A model generated the notes under the pieces. The model ran no database searches and was not told the DNA's origin. It saw nothing but the letters and a program-made list of their open reading frames with translations. Below, piece by piece: positions 18,184 through 27,578 of a stretch of DNA of 38,349 nucleotides (position 1 is the first letter of the stretch; each line of letters opens with the position of its first letter). The translations under genes and the position numbers were made by a program. Origin of the DNA: Syntrophaceae bacterium. GTDB lineage: Bacteria > Desulfobacterota > Syntrophia > Syntrophales > Smithellaceae. The DNA is taken from NCBI GenBank assembly GCA_025355345.1, contig JANXZU010000066.1, positions 1 through 38,349 of the forward strand. The letters are read 5' to 3'.

Positions 18184-18216
18184 ATTATCCCACATGCAAA
18201 GATAAGTAGGGATAAT
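18184..18216. promoter_or_regulatory. Inverted repeat ATTATCCC/GGGATAAT in the fabA-hrb intergenic region
   Basis: Perfect 8-base arms at 18184-18191 and 18209-18216 around a 17-base loop. Just upstream, AACCTA (18147-18152) and TAGGTT (18163-18168) form another short dyad. CGAAGCGCA at 18170 onwards resembles the GCGAAGCGCAGCGGAATT stretch near 34601. The 392-base gap 18047-18438 otherwise shows no gene. Confidence 0.35.
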
Positions 18217-18344
18217 ATTTGATAGCTACTTTGTATAAGTTATAAGAGAAATTATTTTTTGTCAAAAGAAAAATATCCAGGACAAATACTGTTATGAATA
18301 GGAAAACTGAAGGAAGCATTATATGAGTTGTTCAATAATATATT

Positions 18345-18373
18345 TTGATCGAAAATAGCCCCTAAAATTTAAT
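18345..18373 (+). promoter_or_regulatory. Candidate sigma-70 promoter for the rubredoxin gene
   Basis: TTGATC (18345-18350), 17 bases, then TTTAAT (18368-18373). The predicted start is near 18380, about 60 bases before the ATG at 18439. Moderate match. Confidence 0.4.
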
Positions 18374-18438
18374 GGCGCTGCTGGAAAAATTACGTTATAA
18401 CAACAAGTAACTAAACAATTTGCATTAGGAGAATAATA

Positions 18439-19134
18439 ATGAACAGAGCTGCCCTTTATAAAATTAGTTATGGTCTGTATATAGTTACCTCAGGACAAGA
18501 TGGAAAATTTAACGGTCAGATTGCCAACTCCATGTTCCAGGTTACATCAAATCCGGGAAGTGTGGCCATCAGCATTAATAAAGAGAATTTCACACATGAG
18601 CTAATTAAACTCAGCCGTAAATTTGTTGTTTCCATTCTGGTTCAGTCAGCACCGATGAACTTTATCGGTCTTTTCGGCTTTAAAAGCGGTCGCGACGTCA
18701 ATAAGATGCAAAACATAAAGACAAAAACGGGAACAACTAAAGTGCCTATAGTTTTGGAAAATACAGTTGCCTATATTGAAGTGGAACTGGAAAAAGAATT
18801 GGATTGCGGCACGCACACTATCTTTGTCGGCAATATTGTTGATGGAGATGTAATAGGCAATGAAGAGCCTATGACTTACGCTTATTATCAGCATGTCAAG
18901 GGTGGCAAATCCCCGAAAACAGCCCCTACTTATGTAAAAGATGAACCGACTGCCGCATCAGTGCAGACTGCACCCGGTCCCCGCTATGTTTGCAGTGTTT
19001 GCGGGTATGTTTATGATCCTGTCAAGGGCGATCCCGACAGCGGTATTGTCCCCGGTACCAGATTTGAAGATATACCCGATTCCTGGACATGTCCTGTCTG
19101 CGGCGCGGATAAATCGAAATTTGAACTAGCTTAA
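18439..19134 (+). CDS. hrb: High-molecular-weight rubredoxin (flavin reductase-rubredoxin fusion)
   Basis: A cytoplasmic electron carrier of 231 aa. Residues about 1-150 form a flavin-reductase-like FMN-binding split barrel ([15 protein letters not shown], then [13 protein letters not shown]). After a Pro/Ala-rich linker, residues about 179-231 form a rubredoxin with the iron ligands in [10 protein letters not shown] and CPVCGADKS. This is the architecture of Hrb, which in Moorella passes electrons from NAD(P)H to the flavodiiron protein that reduces NO or O2. No flavodiiron gene is adjacent, so its partner here is unknown. AGGAGAA precedes the ATG. Confidence 0.92.
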   Translation: MNRAALYKISYGLYIVTSGQDGKFNGQIANSMFQVTSNPGSVAISINKENFTHELIKLSRKFVVSILVQSAPMNFIGLFGFKSGRDVNKMQNIKTKTGTTKVPIVLENTVAYIEVELEKELDCGTHTIFVGNIVDGDVIGNEEPMTYAYYQHVKGGKSPKTAPTYVKDEPTAASVQTAPGPRYVCSVCGYVYDPVKGDPDSGIVPGTRFEDIPDSWTCPVCGADKSKFELA

Positions 19135-19252
19135 AAAACCATAAATAATGACTTTGCGGGGATAAACATATTGTTGAACAGGCTTAGTTCTTTATTGATG
19201 AATTCAAACATTCATTAGTGGTAATTGAGTATAAAGGAATACAGGACGACAT

Positions 19253-19417
19253 ATGACCATAGGAGAATTGCTTGCTTATAAGAGCCGCAGGAATCTTATC
19301 ATAGGCTTTGTTGCCTGGCTGGCTTTTGCAGTTGCGATGTTTGTGGCCCCTTGGTTGCTAAAAACGTTGGTGACAAATTGTCCTTTTTGCGGTGTTAATT
19401 TCAATGAACGCTTCTGA
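19253..19417 (+). CDS. Small membrane protein with a CPFCG knuckle, 54 aa
   Basis: An unrecognised small gene. The protein has a basic N-terminus (YKSRRN), one membrane helix (about 15-36, ending APWLL) and a short tail with NCPFCGVNF, half of a zinc-ribbon or redox CxxC site. The start codon is ATG at 19253; the ribosome site is poor (AGGACGA). It lies between hrb and a frameshifted zinc-ribbon gene, also on the plus strand. Confidence 0.5.
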   Translation: MTIGELLAYKSRRNLIIGFVAWLAFAVAMFVAPWLLKTLVTNCPFCGVNFNERF

Positions 19418-19483
19418 AATTGTACTTGGCTTAACCAGGTCAGAGCCTGTTTACGAGCGGCTAAAGATAGAAAAGGAGAGAAT

Positions 19484-19618
19484 ATGTTTGGAATTGGATT
19501 GCCGGAATTAATCGTAGTGATGGTAGTATTCGTGATTCCACTTGGAATTATTATACTCATCATATCTATTTTAAATTCTCGGTCAAAACGTCGCTTAAAA
19601 CAACAAAGGGAGGTAATT
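19484..19618 (+). other. In-frame hydrophobic leader resembling TatA N-terminus
   Basis: The frame of the next gene is open back to an ATG at 19484, itself preceded by AAAAGGAGAGA. The peptide begins MFGIGLPELIVVMVV, like the start of TatA/TatB proteins, and continues as one membrane helix plus a basic stretch (RSKRRLKQQR). It then runs without a stop into the zinc-ribbon protein, which has its own strong ribosome site. It may be a separate small membrane protein whose stop was lost, or a genuine N-terminal extension. Confidence 0.45.
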
Positions 19619-20421
19619 ATGTCTTATTGCACAAAGTGTGGCAAAGAAGTAGCAGCTGGCAGTTCCTTTTGCCCGAAGTGTGGTGATAAATTATCAAATA
19701 TACAGAGTGATATGCAAAGTGCCCCTGTCTCTTCAGCAATAACAGAGCAAGACTGGAGTAATTTTATTGGAAGTAATGCAGATAAATATCTGGCAAAATT
19801 TAAGAAATTTAGCAGTGGCGGAACTGATAGTTTTTCGGCCAATGGCATTGGCCGGCTTTTTTTGTGCCTTTTTTCTGGATGTTATATAGGAAGCTTTACC
19901 TTTGGGCATTGCTCGTTTTTGTCGTTTCGATTATTCCCTATGTCAATTTAATTGCTATGATAGTTTGTGGCATTACGGGTAACTACATCTATTACAAACA
20001 TGCCAGGGAAAAGCTTCTGGAAATTAAACTGGCACCCTCTTCCTCTGAAATACAAAGAGCCGTGAACATTGCTCATCAGGGCGGTGTAAACAACGCTGTC
20101 GTAATAGTAGTACCAATTTTGATGATATTTGTTATCGGTATTCTTGCGGCGATTGCGATTCCAAATTTCGTTACATATAGGACCAGGGGGGCATGTGCTG
20201 CAGCTAAAGCGGATATGAAAAATGCCTATACAGCATCTCAGGCTTTCTTTTTGGATCAACCCAAAGGAAACATTAATAACGCCGATGATCTAAAAGAGTA
20301 TGGTTTCCAAAAAACAGACAGGGTTTTAATCGATGTTAAAGGTACAGTATATAGTTTATTAATATCGGCAAACCATCCCGACTGCGATAAGACATACGTT
20401 ACTGATCCGGGGGTAACATAG
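19619..20421 (+). pseudogene. Zinc-ribbon / DUF2628 / type IV pilin-like protein, frameshifted
   Basis: ATG 19619 follows GGGAGGTAATT. Frame 1 codes a zinc ribbon (CTKCGKE, then CPKCGDK) and the start of a DUF2628-like domain (FIGSNADKYLAKFKKF), then goes out of frame near 19839-19843 and stops at 19951. The next frame carries the natural continuation, starting WHWPAFF and WMLYRKLYLW (the DUF2628 core). It runs through two membrane segments into GILAAIAIPNFVTYR plus a helix and small domain like a type IV pilin. Adding one base at about 19842 would give one 267-aa protein. The pilin-like helix lacks the usual leader peptidase site (G-F-T-L-I-E). A real 1-base deletion or a sequencing error are both possible. 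Confidence 0.75.
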
Positions 20422-20519
20422 CTGAAGAAAAGAGAAACCCTTAATAAATTTTTGGTTAAATAGTTTCAACACACTATCTGGATATTCTTTCTTGTTCCCA
20501 AGTTGGTGTTTGCAAACGA

Positions 20520-20541
20520 GAGTCAAGTGAGGCTTTGACTC
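20520..20541. terminator. Hairpin between converging genes
   Basis: GAGTCAA (20520-20526) and TTGACTC (20535-20541) form a perfect 7-bp stem with an 8-base loop. It lies between the pilin-like gene and the end of copA (stop at 20554). It may serve as a bidirectional terminator, although no strong T tract follows on either strand. Confidence 0.4.
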
Positions 20542-20553
20542 ACCGCAAAGGCA

Positions 20554-22893
20554 TTATGATACGGCCTCATTTGCCGGGCGGATGCTTGAGCCTCTAGCCC
20601 GTTTGATCTTCCATACTTTGTTCAGTCGCAGAGAGTTACTCACAACTGAGACTGAGCTCAAAGCCATGGCGGCTGCGGCAAATTCTGGGTTAAGCAGTAT
20701 TCCGAAGAAAGGATACAAAGCTCCCGCGGCAATGGGAATGCCTGCCACATTATAGAAGAAAGCCCAAAAAAGATTCTGCTTGATGACTTTCATTGTGGCT
20801 TCTGAAAGGCTTATTGCTTCAGGCACTCCCAGCAAATCATCGCGCATTAATGTTATATCACTGGCTTCAATTGCCACATCAGTGCCGGCGCCAATGGAAA
20901 TGCCGACATCCGCTGCTGCAAGTGCCGGCGCGTCGTTGATTCCGTCGCCAACCATGGCTACAACTTCACCCTCCTTTTGCAGTTTTCTTATTTCATCAGC
21001 CTTGTTCCCCGGAAGAACATCCGCCAGGACCTGATCAATGCCCAACTGAGAGGCAATAGCTTCAGCCGTACCGGCATTATCACCGGTGACCATTATTACT
21101 TTCAAATTCCTGCGCTTTAAGCTTTCAACTGCCGATTTTGCCGATTTTTTTGGCACATCCGCCAGAGCGATAAGCCCGATAACTGTCTTCTCCAAAGCAA
21201 CATAGACAACGGTTTTCCCGTTGTGCGCAAGCACGGATGCCTGCTCATCTAAAGCGAAAATCGGAACGCCTTCATTTTGCATTAGCAGACGATTGCCGAT
21301 AAGACATGTTTTGCCATTAATATACGCTTTAGCGCCCATCCCGGATAAAGCGCTGAATTTAGAAGCTGCCGCTACAGAAACTTTTTCGTTTCGCGCATGC
21401 TTAATAATTGCCTGTGCCAGCGGATGTTCCGAAGTCTTCTCCAGTGCCGCCGCATATGCCAACACCTGTTGTTCATCGAATCCTGTGGCAGTTAAAATAT
21501 CGGTAACTACCGGTTCACCGCGCGTCAAAGTTCCTGTTTTGTCAAAGACGATAACCGAAAGTTTGTGTATTTTTTCCAGAGCTTCTCCACCCTTAATTAA
21601 GATTCCACTTTGCGCTCCCAGACCAGTGCCCACCATAATTGCTGTGGGTGTTGCCAACCCTAAAGCGCAGGGACAGGCTATTACCAGTACGGAAACAAAG
21701 TTGATCAAAGCGCGGCTGAAATTGCTTTGAGCGGGCAGAAAATACCAGATGGCAAATGTAACAAAAGCAATGACAAAAACTGCGGGAACAAAAACAGAAG
21801 CGACCTTATCCGCCAGTCGCTGAATGGGCGCTTTAGAACCTTGTGCGTCTTCGACCAGGCGGATAATTTGCGCCAAGGCGGTTTCAGCACCCACGCCTGT
21901 TGCCCGAAAAGTAAAGCTGCCTGTTTTGTTAATGGTAGCGGCAAATACCTTTTGTCCTATTTCTTTGTTAACTGGCATGCTCTCGCCTGTTAACATTGAT
22001 TCGTCAATCGAAGACTCCCCCGTCAAGATGATTCCGTCAACGGGAATTCTTTCACCGGGTTTGACAAGTAATGTATCGCCAATCTGTACTTCTTCAACGG
22101 CTACTTCCAATTCTTCATCTTTTCTGACTAGATGAGCCGTTTTAGGTTTAAGTCCAATCAGTTTCTTTATGGCTGTGGAAGTTTTACCTTTAGCTTTGGC
22201 TTCCAGTAGTCTGCCCACCAGAATGAGGGTGACAATCATTGCCGCTCCGTCGTAGTAAACATGAGGCATAACACCGGCGGTCATAAAAACATGAGGGAAG
22301 AAAGTTGCTGCGGTTGAGTAAAGATACGCGGCAAGAGCGCCCACGGCAACAAGAGTGTTCATGTCGGATGTTTTTTGCAGAGCGGCTTTGATCGCGCCCA
22401 CAAAAAAACGGCTACCCACCCAAAAAACAGCGGGAGCAGTTAGGATAAACATGGCATAGAGCATGATTTGATGGGGAATGCCTTGCAGAAAGCTAAACCA
22501 ATGCTGCATGGAACCAAAGAAGATAGTAATGTTTAAAACCGTGCCACAGGTCACCTTTAACTTCAGCTCTGTTAATTCCTTGTCCCTGGCTGCTTCGATC
22601 GGATCGGGAAGAGCTTCTTTCAGTTCACCTAGGAAGTCATAACCTTGTTCGGTGATAACTTTCTCCAGTAATTTTATGCCTTCCCATTTTTCTTCATGAA
22701 TAACTGTGGCACGGGCGGTAGCCAGATTAACGTTGGCATCCATAACGCCTGGCACTTCTTTCAGCGCGTTTTCAACGCGTCGGACACAGGCTGCGCAAGT
22801 CATACCTCCCACAGAAATTGTGGTTTTTGCCTGAACTGATCTCAATGCCGCTTTATTTGCCAACTTTGAACCCCGCCTTTGTAATTGCCGCAT
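20554..22893 (-). CDS. copA: Copper-exporting P1B-type ATPase CopA
   Basis: An inner-membrane pump that expels Cu(I) using ATP. It has one N-terminal heavy-metal domain (GMTCAAC), eight predicted membrane helices with the CPC metal site (VIACPCALG), the actuator TGES (seen twice, in GESSIDES and MLTGESMPV), the phosphorylation motif [14 protein letters not shown] (the HP motif) and [10 protein letters not shown]. About 779 aa. The frame opens at a TTG (22911), but the ATG at 22893 is preferred. It still overlaps copZ by 41 bases, and a TTG at 22845 after the copZ stop is another possibility. It is expressed with copZ. Confidence 0.93.
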   Translation of the reverse strand: MRQLQRRGSKLANKAALRSVQAKTTISVGGMTCAACVRRVENALKEVPGVMDANVNLATARATVIHEEKWEGIKLLEKVITEQGYDFLGELKEALPDPIEAARDKELTELKLKVTCGTVLNITIFFGSMQHWFSFLQGIPHQIMLYAMFILTAPAVFWVGSRFFVGAIKAALQKTSDMNTLVAVGALAAYLYSTAATFFPHVFMTAGVMPHVYYDGAAMIVTLILVGRLLEAKAKGKTSTAIKKLIGLKPKTAHLVRKDEELEVAVEEVQIGDTLLVKPGERIPVDGIILTGESSIDESMLTGESMPVNKEIGQKVFAATINKTGSFTFRATGVGAETALAQIIRLVEDAQGSKAPIQRLADKVASVFVPAVFVIAFVTFAIWYFLPAQSNFSRALINFVSVLVIACPCALGLATPTAIMVGTGLGAQSGILIKGGEALEKIHKLSVIVFDKTGTLTRGEPVVTDILTATGFDEQQVLAYAAALEKTSEHPLAQAIIKHARNEKVSVAAASKFSALSGMGAKAYINGKTCLIGNRLLMQNEGVPIFALDEQASVLAHNGKTVVYVALEKTVIGLIALADVPKKSAKSAVESLKRRNLKVIMVTGDNAGTAEAIASQLGIDQVLADVLPGNKADEIRKLQKEGEVVAMVGDGINDAPALAAADVGISIGAGTDVAIEASDITLMRDDLLGVPEAISLSEATMKVIKQNLFWAFFYNVAGIPIAAGALYPFFGILLNPEFAAAAMALSSVSVVSNSLRLNKVWKIKRARGSSIRPANEAVS

Positions 22894-23053
22894 CAACTTT
22901 CTTCGGATCAACCGTGTTTACTTCCTCATAGGTTGCTATTCCTGTCTTTAAATCAACTTTAACATCTTTGACGCCATCAAGCGCGCCAAGTGCTTTGGTA
23001 ACAGCCATAACACAATGTTCGCAACTCATCCCTTTTATTTTTATGCTTGCCAT
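22853..23053 (-). CDS. copZ: Copper chaperone CopZ (HMA domain)
   Basis: A 66-aa cytoplasmic metallochaperone with a ferredoxin-like HMA fold. The Cu(I) site GMSCEHC (Cys11, Cys14) is near the N-terminus, followed by the usual V-x-V-D-L-x-x-x-x-A-x-Y/V pattern. It hands Cu(I) to CopA, encoded directly downstream. AAGGAGG precedes the ATG at 23053. No copper-responsive regulator gene or obvious operator was seen in the divergent spacer 23054-23216. Confidence 0.92.
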   Translation of the reverse strand: MASIKIKGMSCEHCVMAVTKALGALDGVKDVKVDLKTGIATYEEVNTVDPKKVDAAITKAGFKVGK

Positions 23054-23170
23054 GCGCTAAACCTCCTTAATATGAAATTTAAGATTAAGCTAAGGACTTT
23101 TATCCCAAATAGCAAGGCTTCAAACAATATTTTTGATTATATTTTATTAATATATCGCATTATATCATGC

Positions 23171-23199
23171 TTGATTAAAACTTTGTTCTATATTAGAAT
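23171..23199 (+). promoter_or_regulatory. Candidate sigma-70 promoter for the MBL-fold gene
   Basis: TTGATT (23171-23176), 17 bases, TAGAAT (23194-23199). The start would be near 23206, giving a very short leader with AAGGTGG directly before the ATG at 23217. Confidence 0.45.
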
Positions 23200-23216
23200 G
23201 TTTACCAAGGTGGAAA

Positions 23217-24056
23217 ATGATTATACGCTGCTGGGGCTCCAGAGGCTCTATACCTGTTTCGGGCAAACAATATTTGCGTTACGGCGGGAACACCACTTGT
23301 CTCGAGATCAGGACAAATGATGACAGAATATTGATTGTTGATGCCGGTTCCGGTATCCGTGAGGCTGGTAATTCCCTGATTGCCGAGGGACGTCATGATT
23401 TTACTCTTTTATTAACGCATGCCCATTGGGATCACATTATGGGCTTCCCCTTTTTTAAACCAATTTATTCAAGAAAAACCAATTTAAACATCTGTGGCTT
23501 TCCGTTTGCCCAGTCTTCGATAAAAGAAATGCTCTCGCGCGTTATGGCGCCACCTAATTTCCCGGTAAATTTCGATACCATCCACGCCAATATATCGTAT
23601 CAGGATACACGTGTTGAATCCTATGCCCTTGGTTCGATGAGTATCACACCGATCGCTATTAGTCACCCTAACCAGGGTATTGGTTACAAGTTTGAAGAAG
23701 ACGGTAAATGTTTTGTTTTTCTCACCGATAACGAGTTGGGTTACAAGCATGAAGGAGGGCTTGATTTTCAGGATTATCTGAATTTTTCTAAGGGCGCGGA
23801 CTTGCTCATCCATGATGCTGAATATAATGAAGAAGAATATAAAAAAACACGCAGTTGGGGACATTCTGTTTATATAGATGCCCTGAATCTGGCACTGGAT
23901 GCCGGGGTAAAAAAATTAGGATTATTTCATCACAATCAGGAAAGACTCGATGCCGGAATTGACGCGATTGTGAAAGATTGCCACAAGGTAATCAAAAAGC
24001 GCGGCAAAAAAATGGAGTGCTTTGCCGTCGGGCAGTCCATGGAATTTAAGCTTTAA
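23217..24056 (+). CDS. MBL-fold metallohydrolase
   Basis: A soluble metallo-beta-lactamase-fold enzyme of 279 aa. The start WGSRGSIPVSG and YGGNTTC is typical of a bacterial MBL subfamily related to PhnP/ribonuclease Z-like phosphodiesterases. Metal ligands are visible: THAHWDH (His68, His70, Asp72, His73), a later His in AISHPNQG, Asp in FLTDNE, and HDAEY. The substrate is unknown; a cyclic nucleotide or phosphodiester is a guess from the family. It is transcribed divergently from copZ. Confidence 0.85.
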   Translation: MIIRCWGSRGSIPVSGKQYLRYGGNTTCLEIRTNDDRILIVDAGSGIREAGNSLIAEGRHDFTLLLTHAHWDHIMGFPFFKPIYSRKTNLNICGFPFAQSSIKEMLSRVMAPPNFPVNFDTIHANISYQDTRVESYALGSMSITPIAISHPNQGIGYKFEEDGKCFVFLTDNELGYKHEGGLDFQDYLNFSKGADLLIHDAEYNEEEYKKTRSWGHSVYIDALNLALDAGVKKLGLFHHNQERLDAGIDAIVKDCHKVIKKRGKKMECFAVGQSMEFKL

Positions 24057-24106
24057 TCTTTACGGTTTCTCAGTCGCAAGATCTATTCAGTAGGAGTTTC
24101 TAACGT

Positions 24107-24499
24107 ATGATTTTTTTCCTGCACATTCTATTGATGGTAATTGTAACATTGGGAATTGTTATTGGAGTCGGAGCCGCAATTTTCTTTCGCCAGAAAAATA
24201 GCTGGCTTAAAATTCATAAATCTTTCAACATCTTTAGTCTTTTGGGAATCTCAGCCGGCATTATCATGGCGGTCTTCTATGTTTCTGAAACAGGTGGTAA
24301 GCACATCGATGGACTTCACCAGATTATCGGCTCAGCAGCATTTGTTCTTGCAGTCTTCACATTATCTCTGGGATTTTATCAATTTAAAGCTAAGAACAAA
24401 TTAGTTGTGAGAACAACACACCGCTTACTGGGACGTATTTCTTTGGTGCTGCTTTTGACGGCAATTATGTTAGGATTAAAACTAATCAATATAATTTAA
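24107..24499 (+). CDS. Four-helix membrane protein, cytochrome b561-like
   Basis: A 130-aa membrane protein with four predicted helices (about 2-26, 40-60, 70-92 and 108-128). Histidines His6, His37, His71 and His105 occur at or near helix ends (KIHKSFN, GLHQIIG, TTHRLLGR), as in cytochrome b561-type haem-binding proteins. The family assignment is tentative since no full signature is present. It begins 50 bases after the MBL gene in the same direction, with AGGAG before the ATG. Confidence 0.55.
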   Translation: MIFFLHILLMVIVTLGIVIGVGAAIFFRQKNSWLKIHKSFNIFSLLGISAGIIMAVFYVSETGGKHIDGLHQIIGSAAFVLAVFTLSLGFYQFKAKNKLVVRTTHRLLGRISLVLLLTAIMLGLKLINII

Positions 24500-24558
24500 A
24501 CTTTCGGCGATTTTCCTTGACAAATATATTATCAATTTAGGCCACATGGTCAAAAAAC

Positions 24559-26253
24559 ATGTTTCTTCCTACAACCGGCGCGGAATTAAAAAAATTAAAG
24601 TGGGACAAGCTCGACGTTATTCTCGTCACCGGAGATGCATACATTGACAGCCCGTTTATCGGTGTTGCCGTAATTGGCAATGTTCTTACCAATGCCGGAT
24701 TTCGAGTGGGGATCATCGCCCAACCTGATATTTCCAGCGATGTTGATATCTGCCGTTTGGGAGAACCTGGGCTGTTCTGGGGAATAACCGGTGGCTGTAT
24801 GGATTCTCTGGTTGCCAACTATACGGCCATAAAGAAAAAGAGGCTGACTGATGATTTAACCGCGGGCGGGAAAAATAACCGCCGCCCTGATCGCGCCGTG
24901 ATTGCCTATGCCAATCTCATTAGGCAACATTTTAAAAGTACTAAGCCGCTGGTGCTGGGTGGAGTAGAGGCAAGTCTTCGCCGTGTTGCCCATTATGATT
25001 TCTGGTCGGATTCCGTCCGCCGTTCGATTCTCTTTGACGCCAAAGCTGACATTCTTGTTTATGGCATGGCCGAAAAAATAATTGTGGAACTGGCGCGAAA
25101 AATAAAAGATGGGCAGGATACAAAAGATATTCGCGGCATTTGCTATATTTCGTCTGCGCCAAAGCCTGAGTACTTTGAGTTACCAGCTTACGAGGAAGTT
25201 GTGACCGATAAAAAATCATTCATGAAAATGTTCGATATGTTTTATCGCAATAATGATCCCTTAACTGCCAAAGGCTTATTTCAGCAGCATGGCAAACGCT
25301 ACCTTGTGCAAAATCCGCCCCAACCTTCACTTACCGAGTCTGAAATAGATAAGATATACGCACTTAACTTCACGCGCGATGTTCATCCCTATTATCAAGC
25401 CCAGGGCAAGGTACGGGCAATGGATACAATTAGATTTTCGCTAACTACTCATCGCGGCTGCTTTGGTGAATGCAATTTTTGCTCGATTGGTCTGCATGAA
25501 GGCAGAACAATAGTCAGCCGCAGCGAAAAATCAATTGTTGATGAGGCACAAAAGATTACCGGACTGCCCAATTTTAAAGGTTACATTCTGGATGCTGGCG
25601 GCTCTACAGCCAATATGTACGGCATTGATTGTAGTCGTAAGCAGACTCAGGGAGCCTGTCAGGATAAGCACTGCCTTTATCCGCAGATATGTTCATCACT
25701 GAAGCCTGATCACAACCGACAGATTAATTTGCTCAAACGTCTGCGCGAGATCAAAGGTGTGAAGAAAGTATTTGTGGCTTCCGGTATTCGATATGACTTG
25801 CTTTTGAGCGATAAGAAAAACTGCGTAGGCTATATGCAGGAACTGGTCAAACATCATATCTCCGGCCAGTTGAAGGTAGCACCGGAACATGCATCTGAGG
25901 GTGTTCTGAAGCTGATGGGTAAGCCGCAGGCCAAGTCTCTGATAAGCTTCAAACAGATTTTTGAAAAGTTCAACAAGTCATCAGGGCAGAAGCAATTTCT
26001 TACTTATTACTTTATCGCCGCCCATCCGGGATGCACAGAAGAAGATATGCGCGAGCTTAAATCCTTTGCCACAAGAGAACTAAAAACCAATCCGCAGCAG
26101 ATGCAGATTTTCACCCCATTGCCTTCCACTTATTCGAGTTTGATGTATTATACCGGAATCGATCCCGTAACCGGCAGAAAGATTTTTGTAGAAAAGAATA
26201 CTTCGAAGAAACAAAGACAGAAAGATATTGTTGTGGGAAGAACAATTAAGTGA
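24559..26253 (+). CDS. YgiQ-family radical SAM protein
   Basis: An iron-sulfur enzyme of unknown substrate (UPF0313/YgiQ group). The 564 aa include an N-terminal B12-binding-like domain (LVTGDAYIDSPFIGVAVIG, WGITGGCMDS, LGGVEASLRRVAHYDFW) and a radical SAM core with the cluster motif CFGECNFCS, which is C-x3-C-x2-C. A cysteine-rich stretch (CSRKQTQGACQDKHCLYPQIC) and a C-terminal segment ending before the long tail of E. coli YgiQ follow. The ATG at 24559 is the first good start; the ribosome site is weak. Confidence 0.88.
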   Translation: MFLPTTGAELKKLKWDKLDVILVTGDAYIDSPFIGVAVIGNVLTNAGFRVGIIAQPDISSDVDICRLGEPGLFWGITGGCMDSLVANYTAIKKKRLTDDLTAGGKNNRRPDRAVIAYANLIRQHFKSTKPLVLGGVEASLRRVAHYDFWSDSVRRSILFDAKADILVYGMAEKIIVELARKIKDGQDTKDIRGICYISSAPKPEYFELPAYEEVVTDKKSFMKMFDMFYRNNDPLTAKGLFQQHGKRYLVQNPPQPSLTESEIDKIYALNFTRDVHPYYQAQGKVRAMDTIRFSLTTHRGCFGECNFCSIGLHEGRTIVSRSEKSIVDEAQKITGLPNFKGYILDAGGSTANMYGIDCSRKQTQGACQDKHCLYPQICSSLKPDHNRQINLLKRLREIKGVKKVFVASGIRYDLLLSDKKNCVGYMQELVKHHISGQLKVAPEHASEGVLKLMGKPQAKSLISFKQIFEKFNKSSGQKQFLTYYFIAAHPGCTEEDMRELKSFATRELKTNPQQMQIFTPLPSTYSSLMYYTGIDPVTGRKIFVEKNTSKKQRQKDIVVGRTIK

Positions 26254-26258
26254 CGCAG

Positions 26259-26308
26259 AGATTGTTTCAATGTCATTGCGAGATATCCCTCGGATGCTGT
26301 GACAATCT
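26259..26308. repeat. Short dispersed-type repeat with 7-bp inverted ends
   Basis: AGATTGT (26259-26265) and ACAATCT (26302-26308) bound a unit containing GTCATTGCGAG, the core of a palindromic repeat widespread in bacterial genomes. It starts six bases after the YgiQ stop. It marks the left side of the AT-rich DUF4062 gene region. Confidence 0.5.
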
Positions 26309-26364
26309 AATTTCCACTGATGAAAGCCGATAACTATGCGATAAAATCATTCCAATTATTTTGC

Positions 26365-26399
26365 AAAAAACCAACCTATCATGTATGCGCAGGTTGTTT
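26365..26399 (-). terminator. Rho-independent terminator overlapping the end of the DUF4062 gene
   Basis: On the minus strand a 9-base stem with one mismatch (AAACAACCT with AGGTTGGTT) is followed by a run of T. The stop codon of the DUF4062 gene lies in its loop, so the last codons form the ascending arm. Confidence 0.65.
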
Positions 26400-27383
26400 T
26401 GCTTTTATAGTTCTTATTTCAAACGTTAAGGCTTCTCCTCTTGGAGTAAGTGACCAATACATTGCCATGTCCCCTGCTGTCGTCTGTAAATGTTCAATCT
26501 TTATAAGCCCTAATGCAATGAGTTGAACTTTAATAGTTTGTAATATTTGATCATCTAGGTAAGATGACCTAACGTCAGTTGCAGTCTTGACGAAGAGTGA
26601 ATCCTTCAACAAATTACCAACAGTATCTTCATGAATTCTTTGCTTTAGCATAGATGGGGCAATAATTTCGAAAATAGTTCTCCAAGATGGATTTTTAGAC
26701 CATTCACGTTCAACACTGTCTCGTTTGGTATAATATGTTCCCGTTACCTTATATGCTTCATCGAGCGATGCTAAATCTTTAATCTCGTATTTTGTTTTGC
26801 CTTCATAATTTTGCAATAAAGCCACTAGTTTTTCTTTTTCTTTCCTTAATATATTTATTTCATTAAGAGTATCTTCGTTAGAAGCTCTATTTGCTCTTAT
26901 CCAGCCTATTCTTGGGTTGCTTTTAATTAGTTGAGTTAGGCTTCTGCTTACAACCGCTCCCAGTTCGTAAGAATTGTTCCATTCCTTACACATTTTACTT
27001 CTTACTAATGCAATAAATTCATCTAATTTTTTTATATTCTTAGGTTCCTGTTCTTTTTTCCCCTGAGGTAATGAATTTAAATCGTGCCGAATGAATCCAA
27101 TCGTAGGTATTTCTTTAGATAATGCATACTCATATTCTTTTCGAGTATAGCTTTTCCCCTCAGCATCCTCTGACCCATATTTACCACTGATGATAACAAC
27201 GTAGTAATCACAAACATCAATAAGTTTTTTTATGAATGTCCACTGGTCTTCATTTGCAGCAGGAAAATATTCCATTCCACAAGGAATGCAGTCCAATTCG
27301 AGAAGAGCCTTCATAACCTCAAGTCGCTCTTCAATTAAGTCTTCATATGTCGAACTGACAAACACTTGATACCTTTTATCCAT
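26379..27383 (-). CDS. DUF4062 (TIR-like) domain protein, possible defence gene
   Basis: A 334-aa soluble protein. Residues about 4-90 match DUF4062 (YQVFVSSTYEDLIEERLEV, then DYYVVIISGKYG and TRKEYEYAL), a TIR/flavodoxin-like domain often found at the front of NLR/STAND-type and other accessory proteins. A coiled coil (about 175-205) and a C-terminal part that looks like a winged helix (YLDDQILQTIKVQLIALGLI) follow. The effector activity is not known. The ATG at 27383 has AGGTGA six bases before it; the upstream ATG at 27401 does not. The gene is visibly AT-richer than its neighbours and lies between two dispersed repeats, suggesting acquisition by transfer. Confidence 0.75.
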   Translation of the reverse strand: MDKRYQVFVSSTYEDLIEERLEVMKALLELDCIPCGMEYFPAANEDQWTFIKKLIDVCDYYVVIISGKYGSEDAEGKSYTRKEYEYALSKEIPTIGFIRHDLNSLPQGKKEQEPKNIKKLDEFIALVRSKMCKEWNNSYELGAVVSRSLTQLIKSNPRIGWIRANRASNEDTLNEINILRKEKEKLVALLQNYEGKTKYEIKDLASLDEAYKVTGTYYTKRDSVEREWSKNPSWRTIFEIIAPSMLKQRIHEDTVGNLLKDSLFVKTATDVRSSYLDDQILQTIKVQLIALGLIKIEHLQTTAGDMAMYWSLTPRGEALTFEIRTIKAKQPAHT

Positions 27384-27447
27384 ATTTTCACCTATTCTCA
27401 TTTCTAGAATATTGGAATGGCTTAATTTGTTCCTTTAGAAGCGGTTG

Positions 27448-27578
27448 CAATACCATTTCTATTTCAAAGGATAACGAGGCGGCAAGGAGGAGGTACCGGA
27501 GGCGTATATTAATATATGTTGAGGACGCCGACGACGAAGCCAACAAAGTTAGCCGCAGAAAGAGGAATGGTATCATAC
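27448..27578 (+). repeat. Dispersed repeat, copy C
   Basis: A 130-base unit with inverted ends (ATACCATT near 27450, AATGGTAT near 27567) and inner blocks GGCGGCAAGGAGG, CCGGAGGCGTATATT and GACGCCGACGACG. It is the most complete copy; copies A and B are near 1622 and 1970. The right end overlaps the stop codon of the cupin gene by three bases. No open frame is conserved among the copies. Confidence 0.7.

Noticed and set aside
22894..22911. TTG start for copA
   Set aside because: The extension adds six residues with no homology support; the ATG at 22893 is more likely, though the true start remains uncertain.
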